56,971 nt of DNA. It comes from Alphaproteobacteria bacterium (GTDB taxonomy: Bacteria; Pseudomonadota; Alphaproteobacteria; CAAHEQ01; UBA3637). The notes beneath the pieces were generated by a model. That model was not told the origin of the DNA and did no database searches. It worked only from the letters and a program-made list of their open reading frames with translations. A program made the translations under genes and the position numbers. The stretch's first letter is position 1. Every line of letters begins with the position of its first letter. Where the stretch lies: the NCBI GenBank assembly GCA_017467335.1, contig JAFTSJ010000034.1:1-56971 (forward strand), written 5' to 3'. Of this stretch, positions 10,232 through 18,648 are shown in pieces.

Positions 10232-10913
10232 GGATTAGAATGCAGATTACCATTCAATAATGAAAAAAGAGATACACTCTTAAGTATTTTGGATTTCCAA
10301 CAAGATTCTATGTCCTTGTTTTGGAAAGAACAACTCTTTGCTGCTTATCCAACTTTAGATAAAGAAAAATGGCTTCAAGTTCCCTTTAGTCTTAAACAGA
10401 CCTATTTAACAAAAGCCATTTCAAAAATTTATGATACACTCAAAAAAAACACTCATTGAAAAAAAAGATCTCTTTAAAACCTAGTGGCAACTTTATCAAG
10501 AGCCTATAAATTCTATTTTCTCAGATATATTTGATATTGATTGCCATACTATCTTCAACAATATGATTACTGAAATTTCTCTAAACCCGATTTGCCCCAG
10601 ATATTTAAAAGAATAAAGATTTACCGTCTTTTATAAATACGGTCCGGAGCAATTTTTAAACACCTGTATTCATGAACTAATTCATTTTGTTTGGTTTTAT
10701 AAATGGCAAAATCATTTTAAAGACAATCAAATAGAGTATGAAATACCTCATCTTAAATGGCTTTTAAGTGAAATGGTCATAGACACCCTTATTACCAACT
10801 CTGATTTAAAATATTTTTATAAAACACTGGGAAATGAACGGCCGGCTTATTCGTATTTTTATAATATGAAAATTCAAAATGTTCTGCTTTTAGAAAAGCT
10901 TAAAGAATTATTC
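10232..10913 (+). pseudogene. Decayed HExxH zinc-peptidase-like gene
   Basis: Coding-like sequence survives in two frames. Bases 10232-10459 encode a segment with LDFQQDSMSLFWKEQLFAAYP and end in TGA. After a frame change, a second segment runs with SLNPICPRYLKE, a TAA at 10614, then CIHELIHFVWFYKWQ and PHLKWLLSEMVIDTL to about 10913. HELIH fits the HExxH zinc motif of metallopeptidases. At least two stops and one frameshift show it is dead. No good start codon is visible. It runs into a duplicated segment beginning near 10931, which may have removed its 3' end. Confidence 0.65.
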
Positions 10914-11225
10914 CTACAATCCCAAAACATTGTGTTCATAATATGTATCCTTCATTTTCTCAAAAATAAAAATCCGATTCACTTTCCCGTCAGAATCATG
11001 ATAAGGAATAGAATAATTTATCATTCCTTGCCGTTCATTGCAACGCAAAGCATAAAAATCACTATCTGAACTGGTTGCACAAACAATATCACCCATCTGT
11101 TGATGATGTTTATCAACATTCGAATGCGGAACAATTTCTGATAATTCCCTCCATGAAGTATGTGTTAAAGTCGGATATTTTTTTCTTAAAAAAGCAATTC
11201 TTTCTTCCCCTGTTAACAGTGGCAT
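10914..11225 (-). pseudogene. Truncated duplicate of the 235-residue orphan gene
   Basis: The first ~98 residues match the intact gene at 11465-12172 except for two substitutions (Pro to Ser and Arg to His). After YYEH the sequence leaves the family and stops within five codons. The upstream region with its AAAGGAGGTAAT ribosome binding site is also duplicated, so a 103-residue product could still be translated. It lacks the C-terminal 137 residues of the full copy and is best read as a gene fragment left by duplication. Confidence 0.7.
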
Positions 11226-11276
11226 ATTACCTCCTTTTCCCTGAATGATAACAAAACTTTTGAATGGATTACAACT
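10931..11276. repeat. ~345-bp direct repeat, copy 1 (partner 11878-12222)
   Basis: This segment is nearly identical to 11878-12222, offset 947 bases, with about ten differences visible by eye. It covers the 5' part of an orphan gene plus roughly 50 bases upstream. The left boundary lies next to the decayed peptidase gene and the right boundary in a short gene remnant. No terminal inverted repeats or target-site duplication were seen. Confidence 0.85.
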
Positions 11277-11427
11277 GTATTTTTTGTAGTTTTTCTTTCA
11301 ATTCTTCTGTAATGGTAGTCCGATAATCGCAAAGCAGCTCGCACCATGCATTATAGCCCTTGATTACACAAGGGCTTTTTTTTGGACGCAGGTATTCCGC
11401 CAAATTAGATGGTTCGATTGCGAAAAA
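11269..11427 (-). pseudogene. Short C-terminal gene remnant between the repeat copies
   Basis: A minus-strand frame of 52 codons, with no start codon, reads EPSNLAEYLRPKKSPCVIKG, then YNAWCELLCDYRTTITEE, and ends at TAA (11269). The composition looks like the end of a real protein. It is bounded by an in-frame TGA on the N-terminal side. It probably marks a deleted gene between the two repeat copies. The family is not recognised, and the call could be chance. Confidence 0.35.
11355..11383 (+). terminator. Strong hairpin with T-tract
   Basis: An eight-base perfect stem, AGCCCTTG/CAAGGGCT, with a six-base loop is followed by seven T. It has the form of a plus-strand rho-independent terminator. 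No intact plus-strand gene lies upstream, only the decayed peptidase, so it may be a leftover. It overlaps the coding-like remnant on the other strand. Confidence 0.5.
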
Positions 11428-11464
11428 TCACCAAGAATCTTCAATTATCAGACTTTTTCTTTGT

Positions 11465-12172
11465 TTAATGTTGTGATTTTTTAGCATTTAGTATTGCTTG
11501 TTGAACAACTGAAAGGGTATCTTTTGACGTATCCTCTTGTGCCATATTTTTACCATCTTCTGCAAATTTTGCAGGTCGATTTATTAACTCTCCTGAGTTA
11601 TTAGCTTCTTTCAAAATTCCTGTTCTGACCAATTCCAAGATTGTTTCCAAAGCTGTACCTGCATTTCTAACCCCTTTAACAAAAGTATCATCACTTAATT
11701 TTGCTCTAAATTGTTCTAAATTTGAAATTATAAATACTTTGGCCGGTGTTCGTTCTAAAATGTCCTTGTTGTTACCTACCCTAACGGAAATAGGTTTTAT
11801 CACATCATGAGATACCCACTCACCACTAAAAATACCCTTCTCCGAAACAATAGGAGTAAAATTTTCCGATGATACAATGTGTTCATAATATGTATCCTTC
11901 ATTTTCTCAAAAATAAAAATCCGATTCACTTTCCCGTCAGAATCACGATAAGGAATAGAATAATTTATCATTCCTTGCCGTTCATTGCAACGCAAAGCAT
12001 AAAAATCACTATCTGAACTGGTTGCACAAACAATATCACCCATCTGTTGATGATGTTTATCAACATTCGGATGCGGAACAATTTCTGATAATTCCCTCCA
12101 TGAAGTATGTGTTAAAGTCGGATATTTTTTCCTTAAAAAAGCAATTCTTTCTTCCCCTGTTAACAGTGGCAT
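11465..12172 (-). CDS. Orphan protein of 235 residues (intact copy)
   Basis: The start is strongly marked by AAAGGAGGTAATATG. The protein is soluble, with no signal peptide or membrane segment. It begins MPLLTGEERIAFLRKKYPTL, has a central VNRIFIFEKMKDTYYEH and a KVFIISNLEQFRAKL segment, and ends in a Gln/Ser/Lys-rich tail. No family is recognised. Its 5' third is duplicated at 10914-11225. It lies in the accessory stretch beside the tRNA. The function cannot be inferred. Confidence 0.75.
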   Translation of the reverse strand: MPLLTGEERIAFLRKKYPTLTHTSWRELSEIVPHPNVDKHHQQMGDIVCATSSDSDFYALRCNERQGMINYSIPYRDSDGKVNRIFIFEKMKDTYYEHIVSSENFTPIVSEKGIFSGEWVSHDVIKPISVRVGNNKDILERTPAKVFIISNLEQFRAKLSDDTFVKGVRNAGTALETILELVRTGILKEANNSGELINRPAKFAEDGKNMAQEDTSKDTLSVVQQAILNAKKSQH

Positions 12173-12222
12173 ATTACCTCCTTTTCCCTAAATGATAACA
12201 AAATTTTTGATGAATTACAACT
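11878..12222. repeat. ~345-bp direct repeat, copy 2 (partner 10931-11276)
   Basis: This is the second copy of the segment described at 10931-11276. It covers the promoter-proximal part of the intact orphan gene and its ribosome binding site. The stretch 12223-12330 beyond it is AT-rich and shows no gene. Confidence 0.85.
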
Positions 12223-12330
12223 TTTTTTGAACTTTTTTGCAACAAATCCCGTCTCATATTCAAATTTTATATAGAAATTTTTCAATATTATTTTTTTACA
12301 TCATCCCTTCATCATTTTTTTAAATTTAAC

Positions 12331-12358
12331 TTGACAAAACAATATTTTGAGATACAAT
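12331..12358 (+). promoter_or_regulatory. Sigma70 promoter of the lipoprotein peptidase gene
   Basis: TTGACA, a 16-base spacer and TACAAT lie 42 bases before the ATG at 12400. The only other feature in the 5' leader is a purine-rich GAAGG ribosome binding site. Confidence 0.65.
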
Positions 12359-12399
12359 GTAAATATTGTACAAAAATATAAACATAAAAAGAAGGTCAT

Positions 12400-13554
12400 A
12401 TGAAATTAAAAAAAGAACTGCTTTTAACAACTGCATTGAGTTCGATTTTGTTTTCTGCCTGTGATTCGAGGATACAGTATTTAGCAACAGCCAATTCCTT
12501 TATTCCGGCAGAAGATGCATACATTGTAAAAAAATCCGAAATGGAAGATTCAATTGATGATTTATCAGTAACGCAATCTCGCAAAGCACAATTAAGGCAG
12601 ATACTACACTCTTTCGGCAACACCATACACGGACACCATATTATTACAGGAGCCCAGCAACATACACAATTTACAGTTGCCAATAATATTCCGGGTGTTG
12701 CAGCTTACTCAATGGTTACAAACAAAGTAATTATTAAAAACGATAGCCAAGCAGAACGCATGTCAGACAATGATTGGTACTGTTCCGTTTCTCATGAATT
12801 ATTACACAGCTATCAACGTAATCACGCCTTAGGTTTATTACAGGGCGTTTCTCCGCAACAATACATGTTTATTATTAAATTATACGAAGCCGAGGCACAT
12901 GCTTTGGAAAAATTTAGTGATAGTTTATGGAGTGCCGGTAGAAGCATTAAACAAATGATGGCCGCTGATTCAGGTGATTTATTATGGGCTTCATTTTATG
13001 AACCGGTGTTAATGGCTGATTTAAGAAGTGTTGCTCAAAAAGGCGTATTAACAACACATGGGAATCCCATGGCCATTCAACATACACTTGATTATTTTGA
13101 ACAGGTATATGGTATCACCTTTAATAATGCAGATATTGAAAGAGGAGGTGTTTCTTCTTCCCGTCTTGGCGAGTTTAATTCTTTATGTCAGCAAATAACA
13201 TCAAGTGGAGTATTGGAAAAAGGCAATCAAGCATTTGCTGCCAAACAACAAATGGCAAACAAATTTGAACAATATGTAGCACATGCTCCATCAATCCAAT
13301 CCATCATCAATTATTTTTATAATTTCAGTGGCATCAAACCAACCCATGTTGCCGAAGCACAAATTTTATTAGATTCGGACAATCCATATGCTTTGGCAGC
13401 CTTACAAACTCTTGTTTCAAACGGACAAATTAAAGGTAATTTGGATACATTAAAAACAAAAACAGAATTAAAAGAAGTTGAATTAAGTTTAGTAAAACAA
13501 AGCGTTTTAGAAGCATGGCAATTAAAACGTATTCAAACACAGCATACAAAATAA
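12400..13554 (+). CDS. Putative secreted zinc metallopeptidase lipoprotein
   Basis: The 384-residue protein has a signal sequence ending LFSAC, giving a candidate lipidated C21. The zinc motif SHELLHSYQ holds H132, E133 and H136. A Glu-rich helix (YEAEAHALE, about 162-170) follows at a distance suited to a third zinc ligand, as in gluzincins. This pattern resembles putative metallopeptidase domains of unknown role. It probably acts in the periplasm or at the cell surface. Substrate unknown. It has its own promoter and a hairpin terminator, so it is monocistronic. Peptidase activity is inferred from the motif only. Confidence 0.75.
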   Translation: MKLKKELLLTTALSSILFSACDSRIQYLATANSFIPAEDAYIVKKSEMEDSIDDLSVTQSRKAQLRQILHSFGNTIHGHHIITGAQQHTQFTVANNIPGVAAYSMVTNKVIIKNDSQAERMSDNDWYCSVSHELLHSYQRNHALGLLQGVSPQQYMFIIKLYEAEAHALEKFSDSLWSAGRSIKQMMAADSGDLLWASFYEPVLMADLRSVAQKGVLTTHGNPMAIQHTLDYFEQVYGITFNNADIERGGVSSSRLGEFNSLCQQITSSGVLEKGNQAFAAKQQMANKFEQYVAHAPSIQSIINYFYNFSGIKPTHVAEAQILLDSDNPYALAALQTLVSNGQIKGNLDTLKTKTELKEVELSLVKQSVLEAWQLKRIQTQHTK

Positions 13555-13576
13555 ACAATCGTTATTTACAGTATTA

Positions 13577-13609
13577 AGCCGATAAAACAAATATTTTATC
13601 GGCTTTTTG
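13577..13609 (+). terminator. Terminator of the lipoprotein peptidase gene
   Basis: An AGCCGATAAAA/TTTTATCGGCT stem with a short loop and T-tail lies 22 bases after the stop codon. Confidence 0.8.
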
Positions 13610-13654
13610 TATGACTATTCTTCTAGTCACACACCTTATATTGTATTTCAAGAC

Positions 13655-13685
13655 TAAAAAAAAGCACTTCCGAAAAAGTGCTTTT
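13655..13685 (-). terminator. Terminator of the minus-strand orphan gene
   Basis: An AAAAGCACTT/AAGTGCTTTT stem, read on the minus strand, ends in a run of eight T. It follows the stop of the gene at 13713. Confidence 0.75.
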
Positions 13686-13712
13686 ATCAAACAACAAATT
13701 CAAATACAATTA

Positions 13713-14414
13713 TTATAGCACCTTACTTATCTCAATCATTTGATGAATTGTTTGTTGGTCATATTCAACACTCTCATCTATCGGCATACCATGTTGCCGT
13801 AATGTAGCACATGCTGTTGCTAACTGCTCTGAATCCAAGGCTGATGTCGATTCGGAGCGGGTATTTGAGTTTGAATTTTTCTTCTTTTGTTGTTTCTGAT
13901 TTCGCGTACCTAATCGTTCAAGAGCTTCTTTATTTCTTTCAAAATAATCCTCACAATCTTTTTTAAATTTACCTGACTTATCCGCTTTTAGCCCATCATT
14001 TATCATAGCAATCACAACATCTTGCTTATCCGTATCTTTATCGGAACCAAACAGTATCAACATAGCAGACATATAACTTCTGCCTGCAAATTGGGATTTT
14101 TCTGATAAAATATCTAAACCCTGTTCCTTGGCCCACTTGTAACCAGCTATCGTTGCAGGATGTACTGTTTGAATATCACACCGAAGACGACCGGCTTTCC
14201 ATTCTCTATCCAAAATTTCAAGTGCCTGAGGTAATTTGTGATATAACAATTGTTGGACTTTTTGTTGATCCGTATAATCTTTATTTTCCAAAATAAGGGC
14301 AGGTTCTCTGGCTTCCTTCCACTTTCTTTCTGTATGTTCAGACAGCTTTCCAGAAAAATCACGAGCTTTTTGTCTCATTTCCATTGCCTGTTCTTCATTT
14401 TTAGTAGCACTCAT
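13713..14414 (-). CDS. Orphan charged helical protein of 233 residues
   Basis: The gene has a good ribosome binding site (AAAGGAT) and its own terminator. The protein is soluble and strongly charged, rich in Lys, Glu and Gln. The N-terminal half is helical (EMRQKARDFSGKLSEH); a Lys/Asn/Ser low-complexity linker lies near residues 175-190; the C-terminal segment has LATACATLRQHGMPIDES. No signal peptide, membrane helix or catalytic motif is evident and no family is recognised. It closes the accessory stretch next to tRNA-Thr. Confidence 0.65.
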   Translation of the reverse strand: MSATKNEEQAMEMRQKARDFSGKLSEHTERKWKEAREPALILENKDYTDQQKVQQLLYHKLPQALEILDREWKAGRLRCDIQTVHPATIAGYKWAKEQGLDILSEKSQFAGRSYMSAMLILFGSDKDTDKQDVVIAMINDGLKADKSGKFKKDCEDYFERNKEALERLGTRNQKQQKKKNSNSNTRSESTSALDSEQLATACATLRQHGMPIDESVEYDQQTIHQMIEISKVL

Positions 14415-14546
14415 AATTTTATCCTTTCTTTAAATATGACAGCTTGTCTTTATTTTAACACAAAACGTCAATCCAAGCAAGCATTTATTTATACACATGA
14501 AAATTACCATATATAAATAGAAAAACATATTTAATTAAAATAAATT

Positions 14547-14575
14547 TTGACTTTCAACTTAATTTATGGTCTAAT
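14547..14575 (+). promoter_or_regulatory. Promoter of the GT8 gene
   Basis: TTGACT, a 17-base spacer and TCTAAT end 43 bases before the ATG at 14619. A TTG-start frame overlapping this promoter was rejected as the gene start. Confidence 0.55.
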
Positions 14576-14618
14576 TTTGCATACAATATATCAACTTTAT
14601 CTGACAGGGAATATCAAT

Positions 14619-15581
14619 ATGTATCAATATATTGTTTTTCATTTAACAAATAACATCAAAAAAATATTATTTATTTTTACATTTATGTTTTTTAGTGTGA
14701 TCGGATTTAATCTTTCAAAGTGTATTTATAATATATACAATCCTGTGGTTATTGCTTTTTCCGTTGATAATAATTATGCGTTGTTTATTCCTGTTACAAT
14801 TAAATCTATTGAAAAACACAGCAATCCTAACCGCCTTTATAAAATATTTGTTTTAGGAAATAAAATATCAGATAAAAATGCACAAAACATTCTAAAACTT
14901 CAATCAAAAAACATTAAAATCAAAATCATTAACATCAACGATTATGTTGTCAAAGAAAAGATTGATACATTCAGAACCTTAATGCATATTAACACGGCGA
15001 CATATTACCGTTTTTTCATTCCTGAAATTTTAAAAGATTATAAAAAAGCACTTTATTTAGAAGCCGATCAAATTTTGTTAGATGATGTTGCTCATCTGTT
15101 TGATACCAACTTAAATAATCAATCACTCGGCGTTATTCCTCAACCGCAATATCAGGGGACACAATCTCAATCATGGCAACATTATTGTCGGCACACCTTA
15201 AAAATGACAAATCATGAAGTATATTTTAATGCCGGTGTGCTGGTTATGAATTTGGAAAAATTACGAAAGAACCATTTTCGAAAAAAAGCATTAGAATTGG
15301 CTCAAACAAAAAATTTTACCTATTTAGACCAAGATATACTGAATTTTATGTTTTCAAATGATTGTACCGTTATTTCTCATGCTTGGAATGTCGAAATATT
15401 TATTCTGCGTCAAAAACCAAAATATACAACACCAAAATTGATACATTTTACAGCATATTATAAACCATGGAATACAAGTAAACCGAACCAAAATTCTTTC
15501 CCATATAGTGATTTGTTTTGGGAATATGCTCGTCAAACAGATTCGTATAATGATATTTTAAATCTCGCAACAAAAAAATAA
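14619..15581 (+). CDS. Family 8 (LgtC-like) glycosyltransferase
   Basis: The start is the ATG preceded by AGGGAAT (MYQYIVFHL). The 320-residue protein has an N-terminal hydrophobic helix (about 19-36), so it may be membrane-anchored. The GT8 fold shows in VIAFSVDNNYALFIPVTIKS, the YYRFFIPEIL segment, YLEADQILLDD and LDQDILNFMF. The metal-binding DxD of GT8 enzymes reads EAD here, an unusual change at the first acidic residue. It probably adds hexoses to a surface polysaccharide. Sequence is very AT-rich compared with neighbours, which may indicate transfer. Confidence 0.8.
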   Translation: MYQYIVFHLTNNIKKILFIFTFMFFSVIGFNLSKCIYNIYNPVVIAFSVDNNYALFIPVTIKSIEKHSNPNRLYKIFVLGNKISDKNAQNILKLQSKNIKIKIININDYVVKEKIDTFRTLMHINTATYYRFFIPEILKDYKKALYLEADQILLDDVAHLFDTNLNNQSLGVIPQPQYQGTQSQSWQHYCRHTLKMTNHEVYFNAGVLVMNLEKLRKNHFRKKALELAQTKNFTYLDQDILNFMFSNDCTVISHAWNVEIFILRQKPKYTTPKLIHFTAYYKPWNTSKPNQNSFPYSDLFWEYARQTDSYNDILNLATKK

Positions 15582-15640
15582 AAACATATCTTTAAACAAT
15601 CATCTCTTGAAAATTTGATTTAACCGCTTATCTTAACGGT

Positions 15641-16477
15641 ATGAAAAAATATATAATGTTTATATTACCGTTATTTTGTAAGACGGCCTTTACTCAACCG
15701 ATTAGCGAATGTATTCCATACAATGTATTGTACGGTCATGAGTTAATTTTTGACCTCAATCAAGAACCGATATTAAAAATGTTAAAACAAGATTTAGCTC
15801 AATCGGATTTATTAGGTAATATACCTTCTTTTTCTCTTTTTAAACAAAGTATTAACAACGTTCTTTATCCAAATGGTCGAATTAAGGTTTCTTTTGGACA
15901 AATACCCAATCCGATACAAGGCGTTCAACATATTTTTTATGAAAACGGAAATATTTTTTCATCAATTTTCTATGCGGATGCCGTTAAAAACGGACATCAA
16001 AAAATTTATTATGCAAACGGTGTTATGATGGCCGATATTCCTTATTCATCTGACAACATTGATGGTGAATTAAAAACATATTATCCTAATGGTAATCTGA
16101 AAATGAAACAATCCTTTCAAAATAACGTGCCTATCGGTATCGGACAAATGTTTCATGAAAACGGTAATTTGCAATTAACACAAACATATCAAAACGGCTT
16201 TGCAAACGGAACACAAACTCAATATTATCATGATGGCATTACCACACAATCCATTATCACTTATCAAGAAGGCATTATAAATGGTACAGCCTATTTTTAT
16301 TATCCCGACTCAACATTACTGGCAAAAATAATTTTTGATAACGGCGTTGTTATTGACAATATTTGTTATACACCGCTTCGACAAATATCTCAATTAAATC
16401 AAATTGATTTATACAAAATAAAAAACGGCATTCGTCCGATAGAATGTCACTATCAAAGCGAAAACATCACGCAATAG
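15641..16477 (+). CDS. Exported MORN-type repeat protein (YwqK-like)
   Basis: The 278-residue protein has an N-terminal signal peptide (about 1-19, cleavage after AFT). The rest is built of repeats of the form YxNGxxxxxxxYxxGxxxG: YENGNIF, YYANGVMMADI, YYPNGNLKMK, FHENGNLQLT and YYPDSTLLA. These are variant MORN repeats as in YwqK-type proteins, which fold as beta-hairpin ribbons. Function unknown; a periplasmic or surface role is inferred from the signal peptide. No ribosome binding site precedes the ATG. A TTGAAA/TCTTAA pair ends only four bases upstream, so the mRNA may be leaderless. Confidence 0.75.
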   Translation: MKKYIMFILPLFCKTAFTQPISECIPYNVLYGHELIFDLNQEPILKMLKQDLAQSDLLGNIPSFSLFKQSINNVLYPNGRIKVSFGQIPNPIQGVQHIFYENGNIFSSIFYADAVKNGHQKIYYANGVMMADIPYSSDNIDGELKTYYPNGNLKMKQSFQNNVPIGIGQMFHENGNLQLTQTYQNGFANGTQTQYYHDGITTQSIITYQEGIINGTAYFYYPDSTLLAKIIFDNGVVIDNICYTPLRQISQLNQIDLYKIKNGIRPIECHYQSENITQ

Positions 16478-16502
16478 TCCTTTCCTTTTATCATAAATAA
16501 TA

Positions 16503-16531
16503 TTGACAAGCACATAAGAATATTTTATCCT
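16503..16531 (+). promoter_or_regulatory. Promoter of the endonuclease I gene
   Basis: TTGACA, a 17-base spacer and TATCCT lie 21 bases before the ATG at 16553. The -35 is consensus and the -10 is moderate. Confidence 0.55.
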
Positions 16532-16552
16532 TGTTTCAATAAAGGAAGAAAA

Positions 16553-17335
16553 ATGTTCAAACGATTGATTGTCTGTTTTATACTCGGTATCATAATTGTT
16601 GGCTCACCTGTTTATTCTCAGGCACAAAATATACACATTACGTCCTTTTCAAAATCAAAAAAAATCTTACAAAATGATATTTATTCGGATTATTTCAAAA
16701 CGGTTTATTGTGCGTCAACATATCATCCTAAAAGCAAAAAAATATTAACCTACCCTCTTTTTTTTGACAGAACAATTATGCAAAATCGTTCCGATCGAAT
16801 TGAATATGAACATATTGTTCCGGCTGAAAATTTTGGTGGGATATTGCCTGAATGGAAAAACGGTCATAGTTCCTGTCAAACGAAAGGAAAACCTTATAAA
16901 GGACGCCGATGTGCCGAAAAAACAAACCGTTTATTTAAATTGATGCAAGCAGATATGTATAATCTTTATCCGGCCATCGGATCGGTAAACGGTGTTCGTT
17001 CAAATAAACAATTTGTTCAACTGCCTCGATTTGTTCCGTCTTCTTTCGGTACATGTCATTTTAAAATTTCTGATAATTTGGCAGAACCACCCAATCGTGC
17101 CAAAGGAATTGTGGCACGGACATATTTATATTTCGATGAAGTTTATTTTCCTCACTTTAAATTGAATCATGAACAAACGGCACTTATGATTGATTGGCAT
17201 ATCAAATATCCGGTTACACAATGGGAATGTATCCGAACTTATCGAATTGAACAAATACAAAAATCAGAAAATCTTATCACGAAACAGGCCTGTCAAAAAG
17301 CAAATTTATGGCCAATAAAAAATAACAAACATTAA
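16553..17335 (+). CDS. endA: Secreted endonuclease I (EndA family)
   Basis: The 260-residue protein has a signal peptide (about 1-24, ending QAQ). The nuclease core has YEHIVPAENFGG, NGHSSC, RLFKLMQADMYNLYPAIGSVN and a C-terminal YFDEVYFPHFKL, the hallmarks of endonuclease I. These are periplasmic or extracellular metal-dependent DNases that cut double-stranded DNA. Paired cysteines are available for the disulfide typical of the family. It precedes endonuclease IV by 11 bases and shares its transcript. Confidence 0.92.
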   Translation: MFKRLIVCFILGIIIVGSPVYSQAQNIHITSFSKSKKILQNDIYSDYFKTVYCASTYHPKSKKILTYPLFFDRTIMQNRSDRIEYEHIVPAENFGGILPEWKNGHSSCQTKGKPYKGRRCAEKTNRLFKLMQADMYNLYPAIGSVNGVRSNKQFVQLPRFVPSSFGTCHFKISDNLAEPPNRAKGIVARTYLYFDEVYFPHFKLNHEQTALMIDWHIKYPVTQWECIRTYRIEQIQKSENLITKQACQKANLWPIKNNKH

Positions 17336-17346
17336 AAGGGGAATCT

Positions 17347-18177
17347 ATGTTAAAAATCGGTGCTCATCTTTCTGCTTCAAAAGGATATATGGCCATGTTA
17401 AATGAAATGGCTCAAATGGGGGCAAATACATTTCAATTTTTCACACGGAATCCACGAGGTGGAAAAGCCAAAGAACTTAATATGGATGATATTCATTCCT
17501 TTATAAAAACCATGCCGTTGCACGGTGTTGAATCCGTTTTAGCTCATGCGTCTTATACCATCAATCCATGTTCAAAAGATTCAACAATACGACAATTTGC
17601 TTTAAATACCATTATCGATGATTTAAATCGTTTATCACATACCCCAAATCAATTTTATAATATACACCCCGGTTCACATGTCGGACAAGGAACACAAATC
17701 GGCATTCAATACATTGCCGATACGCTGAATCAGGTACTTAAACCGGATATGACAACGCATTTTTTATTAGAAACCATGTCCGGTAAAGGCAGTGAAATCG
17801 GATCTTCGTTTCATGAACTGAAAGAAATTATTAACCGGTGTGAATTGGGTCATTTAATCGGTGTTTGTTTAGATACCTGTCATGTTTATTCAGCAGGTTA
17901 TGATATTGTCAATAATTTAGATGGCGTATTAGAAGAATTTGACACCATTTTGGGATTAAATCGTTTAAAAATGATACACTTAAACGATAGTTTACTGCCA
18001 TTCAACTGTAAAAATGACCGTCATGCCCGAATTGGCGAAGGAACAATCGGAGCTGATGCACTTGTCAGACTTATCAATCATCCCAGATTAAAAAATCTTT
18101 CATTTATTTTGGAAACACCTAATGAATTTGACGGTTATAAAAAAGAAATTGCCTTTTTCAAAGCAAATTCAAATTAA
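17347..18177 (+). CDS. nfo: Endonuclease IV (AP endonuclease)
   Basis: The 276-residue TIM-barrel nuclease opens LKIGAHLSASKG. It has the zinc-ligand segments NIHPGSHVGQG, LLETMSGKGSEIG, GVCLDTCHVYSAGYD, MIHLNDS, DRHARIGEG and a final FILETPNE. Endonuclease IV cleaves abasic sites and 3'-blocked ends in base excision repair. Ribosome binding site AAAAGGGGAA. Its end overlaps the convergent tspO gene by nine bases. Confidence 0.97.
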   Translation: MLKIGAHLSASKGYMAMLNEMAQMGANTFQFFTRNPRGGKAKELNMDDIHSFIKTMPLHGVESVLAHASYTINPCSKDSTIRQFALNTIIDDLNRLSHTPNQFYNIHPGSHVGQGTQIGIQYIADTLNQVLKPDMTTHFLLETMSGKGSEIGSSFHELKEIINRCELGHLIGVCLDTCHVYSAGYDIVNNLDGVLEEFDTILGLNRLKMIHLNDSLLPFNCKNDRHARIGEGTIGADALVRLINHPRLKNLSFILETPNEFDGYKKEIAFFKANSN

Positions 18178-18648
18178 AATATAGCCGTTTAAATACAAGG
18201 CAAATAACCCCCATATAAATTGCGGAACCAAAAGAGCTGCTGACACCAAACTGGTTTTATAAAATTCACGAATTGTTAAAAATAAAAAAAGCAACATCAA
18301 TATAATAACAATCAAACCACCGATTATACTATGTAAGTAAAAGAAAACAAACGGCCACAATCCCGTACAAATCAATTGAAAAGCAAAAAAACGAGGCGTA
18401 GCTTTATCCCAAGTAATAAATGCCGCAATTGCCATAAACAAATACAACAAACTCCACACCATACCAAAAACAGCATCCGGCGGTGTTAACGGTGATAAAG
18501 ACAATGTATGATACCAATTTAATCGATCAGGCGTTACAAAACTGCTTCCAATCCAACCAACGGCGTAAACAAATACCAAAATAAAAAACAAGCGACCGGC
18601 TCTTATCCATATATTATCTTTTTGAGATATAATTTGATTTTGTTTCAT
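18169..18648 (-). CDS. TspO/MBR family membrane protein
   Basis: The 159-residue protein has five membrane helices. It carries TspO landmarks: WIGSSFVTPDRLNWYHTLSLS followed by PLTPPDAVFGMVWSLLYLFMA, and W-rich helices such as FIWGLFALYLNGYI. TspO proteins bind porphyrins and other hydrophobic ligands in the outer or inner membrane. It overlaps the upstream hydrolase stop by four bases, so the two form an operon. Confidence 0.9.
   Translation of the reverse strand: MKQNQIISQKDNIWIRAGRLFFILVFVYAVGWIGSSFVTPDRLNWYHTLSLSPLTPPDAVFGMVWSLLYLFMAIAAFITWDKATPRFFAFQLICTGLWPFVFFYLHSIIGGLIVIILMLLFLFLTIREFYKTSLVSAALLVPQFIWGLFALYLNGYILI

Noticed and set aside
10773..11069. Plus-strand ORF starting MVIDTLIT
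   Set aside because: It is the tail of the decayed HELIH gene joined by chance to antisense of the duplicated segment.
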